From: Capitulum mitella
Taxonomy: Eukaryota > Arthropoda > Thecostraca > Pollicipedomorpha > Pollicipedidae
DNA length: 64,000 nt
Reading direction: 5' to 3'
NCBI GenBank assembly: GCA_030062745.1
Contig: CP099839.1
Location: 22,743,324-22,807,323, forward strand
The position numbers were made by a program, and so were the translations under genes. The notes under the pieces are model-generated. The model was not told where the DNA came from and ran no database searches. It was given only the letters and a program-made list of their open reading frames with translations. Shown in pieces: positions 59,885 through 64,000 of the stretch (positions within the stretch are counted from its first letter, which is position 1; every line of letters starts with the position of its first letter).

Positions 59885-60110
59885 GATGGCAGTACGATGG
59901 TAAGTCACACCCTGAACGACTCCGGGAGATGGCGTCGTGGCGGTTAGTCGCATTCGTGACCATTCAAAACGATGGTGAAGCTAGGGTTAAATCACGTTTG
60001 GAACGACTCCTTAAGTTGGCGGAGGTAATTCGCCGGAACGACTCCTGGGGATGTCATTGCAGTGGTACGCCACCTCGGAACGACTCCTGGAATGGTGGCT
60101 CTTCCTCCAG
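59885..60110. repeat. Degenerate tandem repeat with GGAACGACTCCTGG core
   Basis: Variants of GGAACGACTCC occur near 59914, 60000, 60034 and 60077 with GAGATGG-like text after them. Confidence 0.5.
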
Positions 60111-62049
60111 TCCCTTATATTCGTGAATGCCTACATTCCCGCTCAGCCGCTGGAGACGGCGACAACACAGAGTGAGACGAGTTAGTAGGATCAGCTGCTG
60201 GGGATGGCAGCAGCTACCAAACAGCTAGTATTTCACTGGGTTATATGCACACTGTGCGCTCCTACACTGCGCATTGCACAGTCCAGGAGCGTTTTCATTG
60301 CCGGGGGAGCCGTTGCCATTTGAGCTTGTTTCATTCCATACAGTACTACAGAGGGGATGTTGACATTATCGAGCGTTGGTAGGACCGTCATAAGGCAGCA
60401 GGGCAGCCTCCCTACATGCATAACTACACGCAAACGCGTAGCATACGTATGCGCCCCTCATACGTAACTACATGTCATGTTTCCCATGGACAGTTAGTGC
60501 CGGTGACGATGCATATTGCGTTGAAACCGGTGCCGGAGCGCCGGTGCGGCGATAATGTTTAGGTGGAACGGTCGTTTTGCCACACCGCCATGAAATCTCC
60601 CGCACATCTCGGGCCTCTAGGATCTCCCATTCTCAAGGTGGCGCCTGTACGGCTGGGATTTAATGCCCCTTAGACGAGCAAACCAGGTCGTGTACCCCCA
60701 CTTTTCAGCATTTGTGTGCATAACGTTGGTGCGATGTAAAGGTACCCAGCAAACACTGATGCATGGTGTCACACTGTCTGATATCACTCTACCCGTAGAG
60801 GTGTTGCTGATTACGATTAAAAATAGGCGTAGAGGATTTGGGCACGATAGAGCCGGGCTCCGCGGATCTATCCCTGGGGCGCTGACGCCTTCCACGCCAT
60901 TAAGTTGCTCAGATAACGGGGCCCCTGGTCCTCGATGTGGACCGGCTATTGGGCATTCCGTGCTGAGGTGTCGCTGGCATTACTCTGTCACCATTCGGCA
61001 CGGATGGTTATTTTCTCCGATGTCTGCAGGCCCGTTACAGTGACGCATTTTTCGGGTCCGGGTCGTTAACTTTTGAATTAGTTGTCATGACGTACTTTTT
61101 CCCGGGAAACCTTGTCACTCTGCTTGTTCTGCATGCGTGCATGGCTGTGAATCTCGCATGTTGCTATACATGCTGCTGATGTCCTCGCCCTGTCGCCGAC
61201 GGCTGGCAGCGTGTGCCGTGTGGGCGTCGCAGGGCGACGGCACGTGGACCGCCACCGATGTGGCCGAAGGTCGCCGTGTGATTCAGTCCTATTGATATCG
61301 ACACATCCGCGAGAACACGCATCAGCGCGTGCTCTGTTTGCCAAAACACGTCGCTTGCCGTCGGAAAGTGGAAACAGTGGGTCGTTCTAGCAACTGGAGC
61401 GCGTGTGGACTGAGCGTAAATTGGCCACCTACCTGGGAGCGAAAGGCGATGATGATGACTGTCTCATCCGTGCAGTTGTGCAGCGTGCACGCGTCAGGCA
61501 TGGCGACAAACGATGCAACGGCTCTGGTGACACTGCTTTTGTTGGCATACTACATGCTCGTATGTGAGCTTTCTGAGACGTATGACGTCGATGGTCTTCG
61601 ATGGTCTTCGTAACGTTTTCAGTGCTTTAGCACAGTTGGAGCTTAAGGTAATTAAGGAGGGCCCGATCTTTCCAGAAGTGTTCAAGCAGCCTCATTGTTT
61701 TGGAGATTTGGCTTCAGGTCATGGAGATGTGCAATTATTTTGAGGCGTTTGAAGGCCAGAATCCCGCATCGGTCCATTCAGCATGCTCTTCAGTGTCTCT
61801 TAAAAACTACATCAATAATTGCTGGTACTGGCTAGAGCAGAACGTCAAGGTAAAATGGCAGGAAATTCGTAAAATGTGCATACAAGTAGTGCTGTCAAGG
61901 CCGCCTTTCTACAAGATGATCAGTAGATTTCAATGGCAGAAAATTACTTGTTTTGTTTGCTACCGCATTCGACCTATTCCGACAAGTTCCGCTAGTACGT
62001 CGTTCCGGCATCACTAGTTTTTATAACAGAAGTGATTAGGAAGTCGTTT
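60111..62049. other. Non-coding DNA, nothing recognised
   Basis: No supported gene. A possible but unrecognised exon near 61719-61850 is discussed under rejected items. Confidence 0.4.
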
Positions 62050-62760
62050 TATTGGCACACTCACGCGCGACGTTTAATGTGAAAAACATTCCCGGCGGGT
62101 GGGCATTTCTTCCAGCTGACTGCGCTAACGCTTGAGCTCAGCTCCGGGGAGGCGTACCGATCCGGCACGGGTCCGTTGTAGCGGGGTCGGCAGAGGGGAT
62201 GCGGCGATACTGACGGCGAAGCCGGGCGAGGGGAACAGGTCGACGCCAACAGGCAGACAGCCATGGTCGATCTCGGCGCCTGCTGTGCGAACGCCTGGAG
62301 CGGTCGAGGGACGGCCGCGCGATCGGACCGCCGGACCCGGCCTCGGGGGGCGCCAGAAGGCACCCTGACCCCGGCAGCGGTCGGGCGGCGGGGCGCCGAC
62401 GCCCGCGGCGGTCCCGCCTGAGCGGCCGCCGCCCGGTCGCGGCCCGCGAAGCGTCGCCGGGTCACAGCCGGCTGGGCGGCTCGTAAATCAGCGGCCCGCC
62501 GGCCGGCCGATAACGGCCGAGCTGAGAGCGTTCCCGGGCCGACGGCGGCCCGCCGGGCCCCGGACGCACCCGTAATGAGCCGGGAACGCGCTTTGGTCGA
62601 CGGCCTTGGTCGGCCGGCCGCGCCCGCCGCCGTCGCCGCCGGCGGCGCACCGCCGTCTCGCGGCACCGCCGACGACGCCGGCTTCCGGCGGCGCGAGCCG
62701 CGTGTGAGCGGGCAGAAACGTGCACGCCTCCGCCGAAAAACGTGGTAAAAGACGCCCGCG
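62050..62760. other. CpG-rich block
   Basis: Dense CpG with a 272-residue minus-strand frame of arginine/alanine/proline composition (62061-62879) that has no domain. Treated as composition-driven. Confidence 0.4.
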
Positions 62761-64000
62761 GTTGGCCATGTGGCTCCCTGTCCGGCATCCCACATCCGTG
62801 TGGGGAGTGCGCGCTGGCCTGGCCGGCGACGAGTCGGCGTGCGCAGCCCTCGCCGATCAGCGTTGCGTTTCTCCTTCATGGTGTTCGGTTTTGCTTTTTG
62901 CTGAATTTCTCACGACTTCGTGCAGTTGACACACTGAAGAACTTTTGGCATGCAGCAGGCCGAGTATTGAAGAAGCGTTACTAATTTATCGGTTTAAAGG
63001 CCTTGTATCAGATGTGTCTAAATGATTTGAAAATGCCACAGTGGTGGAGTTATTCGTGATCATTTCTTGATGTGATCTTCTATCATTTCTTCTAATTTTC
63101 TTCTTGTACTTTCTTGATCACGCGATTCGATTCGTAGAGCCCGTTTGCTATGTGAGAGTATCTTTTCCGAGGTAATCGGCGTTTCAAATAAACTTTTCTT
63201 CCCACTGGTCTCCAGATAACTGTTAATATTGTTACTGATCACGCCACAAGGCGCAAGATGGACGCTTCATCGATTTTGCTTTCGCTGTGGATAATTTTTC
63301 ATCTGTTCATGGGATGCGAGATTAACACGCTTACACTTTTAGCGCTGTCTGAGCGTGTTGTGCCCAGACTGTTGACAAAGGCGCTGAACAGTTCAGTGTG
63401 AGCCTTCTTTGTCCTAAGACTTGGTATAACGATAGCACCTGTAAAGGATATTGCTTTGGTGCGCTGGCTGCGACAGTTCGCGTGCTGAACCATGGGGCCG
63501 GAGGAATTTAATCTGAATACTTACGAAGATCCTGCCGTGGATGCGTGCATGCCTCTCACCACGCGACGCAGGTGTTGGTAAAGATTACCACTGAATGACA
63601 CGTTCCCACGCTTTACATGAATGCGCCAATTACGTGCACCATGATCCTCACCGCAGTCTGCGGTTACGTAAGGGAGAGCGTGAGAACGAGAGAGATGCCG
63701 TCGGCTCGGCCGGGCGGATGGCAGCCCGCTGAACGCCGGCTGGGAACACTCAGGAACGGGAAATGGCTGGAGTCTGCGCGTCACCTTTCATTTTATTTGA
63801 GTGAACGGTCTGGGACCGTCTCACGTCGTACCCGGCATTGTTTAGTCCCGCCTCAGGACCTCGGGCATGTTTAAACACGACATTGGAGTGCATGTTTTGA
63901 GCTGTTTATCGTAATGGCGCGAATGCAAACGAAAGAGCTCGAATAATCCGTGGATGATAACATCCTTCGGGTAGGTGAGTGACGTCTTTGTTGTAGTTCC
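62761..64000. other. Non-coding DNA to the window end
   Basis: No gene, repeat or RNA feature is recognised. Confidence 0.4.

Noticed and set aside
61719-61850. Possible exon reading VMEMCNYFEAFEGQNPAS between CTTCAG and GTAAAA
   Set aside because: Donor is weak, the phase does not follow the last eps8 exon, and the peptide is not recognised.
62061-62879. 272-residue minus-strand frame
   Set aside because: Same composition effect; no recognisable motif or splice pattern.
1-64000. A CRISPR array, bacterial operon, tRNA or rRNA gene
   Set aside because: The sequence is an intron-bearing animal locus; no such pattern was found on either strand by eye.

Overview
This is eukaryotic DNA from an animal, most likely an arthropod. 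Coding sequence is broken into short exons with GT/AG introns, it sits in a large repeat-rich non-coding background, and the best-supported gene reads closest to insect Fasciclin-1. A crustacean (for example a barnacle-like genome with GC-rich blocks) is plausible, but that is inference; nothing here fixes the genus. Two real host genes are readable, both on the plus strand. Every other long open frame looks like chance, repeats or GC-rich DNA. Layout: (1) 1-4018, upstream DNA with a CpG-rich block and small repeats. (2) 4019-15392, thirteen exons of a fasciclin-1 (fas1) orthologue with four FAS1 domains and a GPI-type tail. The exons join in frame to 1899 nt (632 codons plus stop); only the 5' exon or exons with the signal peptide are missing. 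Its introns hold a 45-bp minisatellite, a 48-bp minisatellite made of copies of its own 3' splice site, and transposon relics. (3) 15393-27000, intergenic repeats including TTAA-flanked elements. (4) 27000-30600, a tandem duplication of the 5' part of a secreted PAN/apple-like plus C-type lectin gene, both copies damaged. (5) 30600-41000, nested repeats, a 1.6-kb inverted repeat and a small TIR element. (6) 41000-52889, CpG-rich blocks, minisatellites and repeats. (7) 52890-56303, three exons of an EPS8/arouser-type adaptor (PTB domain and the start of the linker), whose other exons are not found here. (8) 56304-64000, mostly intron-like or GC-rich DNA. fas1 (surface adhesion, axon and epithelial contacts) and eps8/arouser (actin and receptor signalling adaptor) are ordinary developmental genes; nothing indicates that they form one unit. 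The most unusual content is in the non-coding DNA. Several non-autonomous repeat families end in TTAA plus CCC-type termini and carry many AGGTCA nuclear-receptor half-sites. In one 1.2-kb piggyBac-like family the two younger copies keep the same DR4-DR4-DR1 array. A minisatellite has multiplied a fas1 splice acceptor, a TC microsatellite has grown inside a lectin signal-peptide codon run, and the second lectin copy carries an insertion that looks like templated snap-back synthesis. No tRNA, rRNA, CRISPR array or recognisable viral element was seen.
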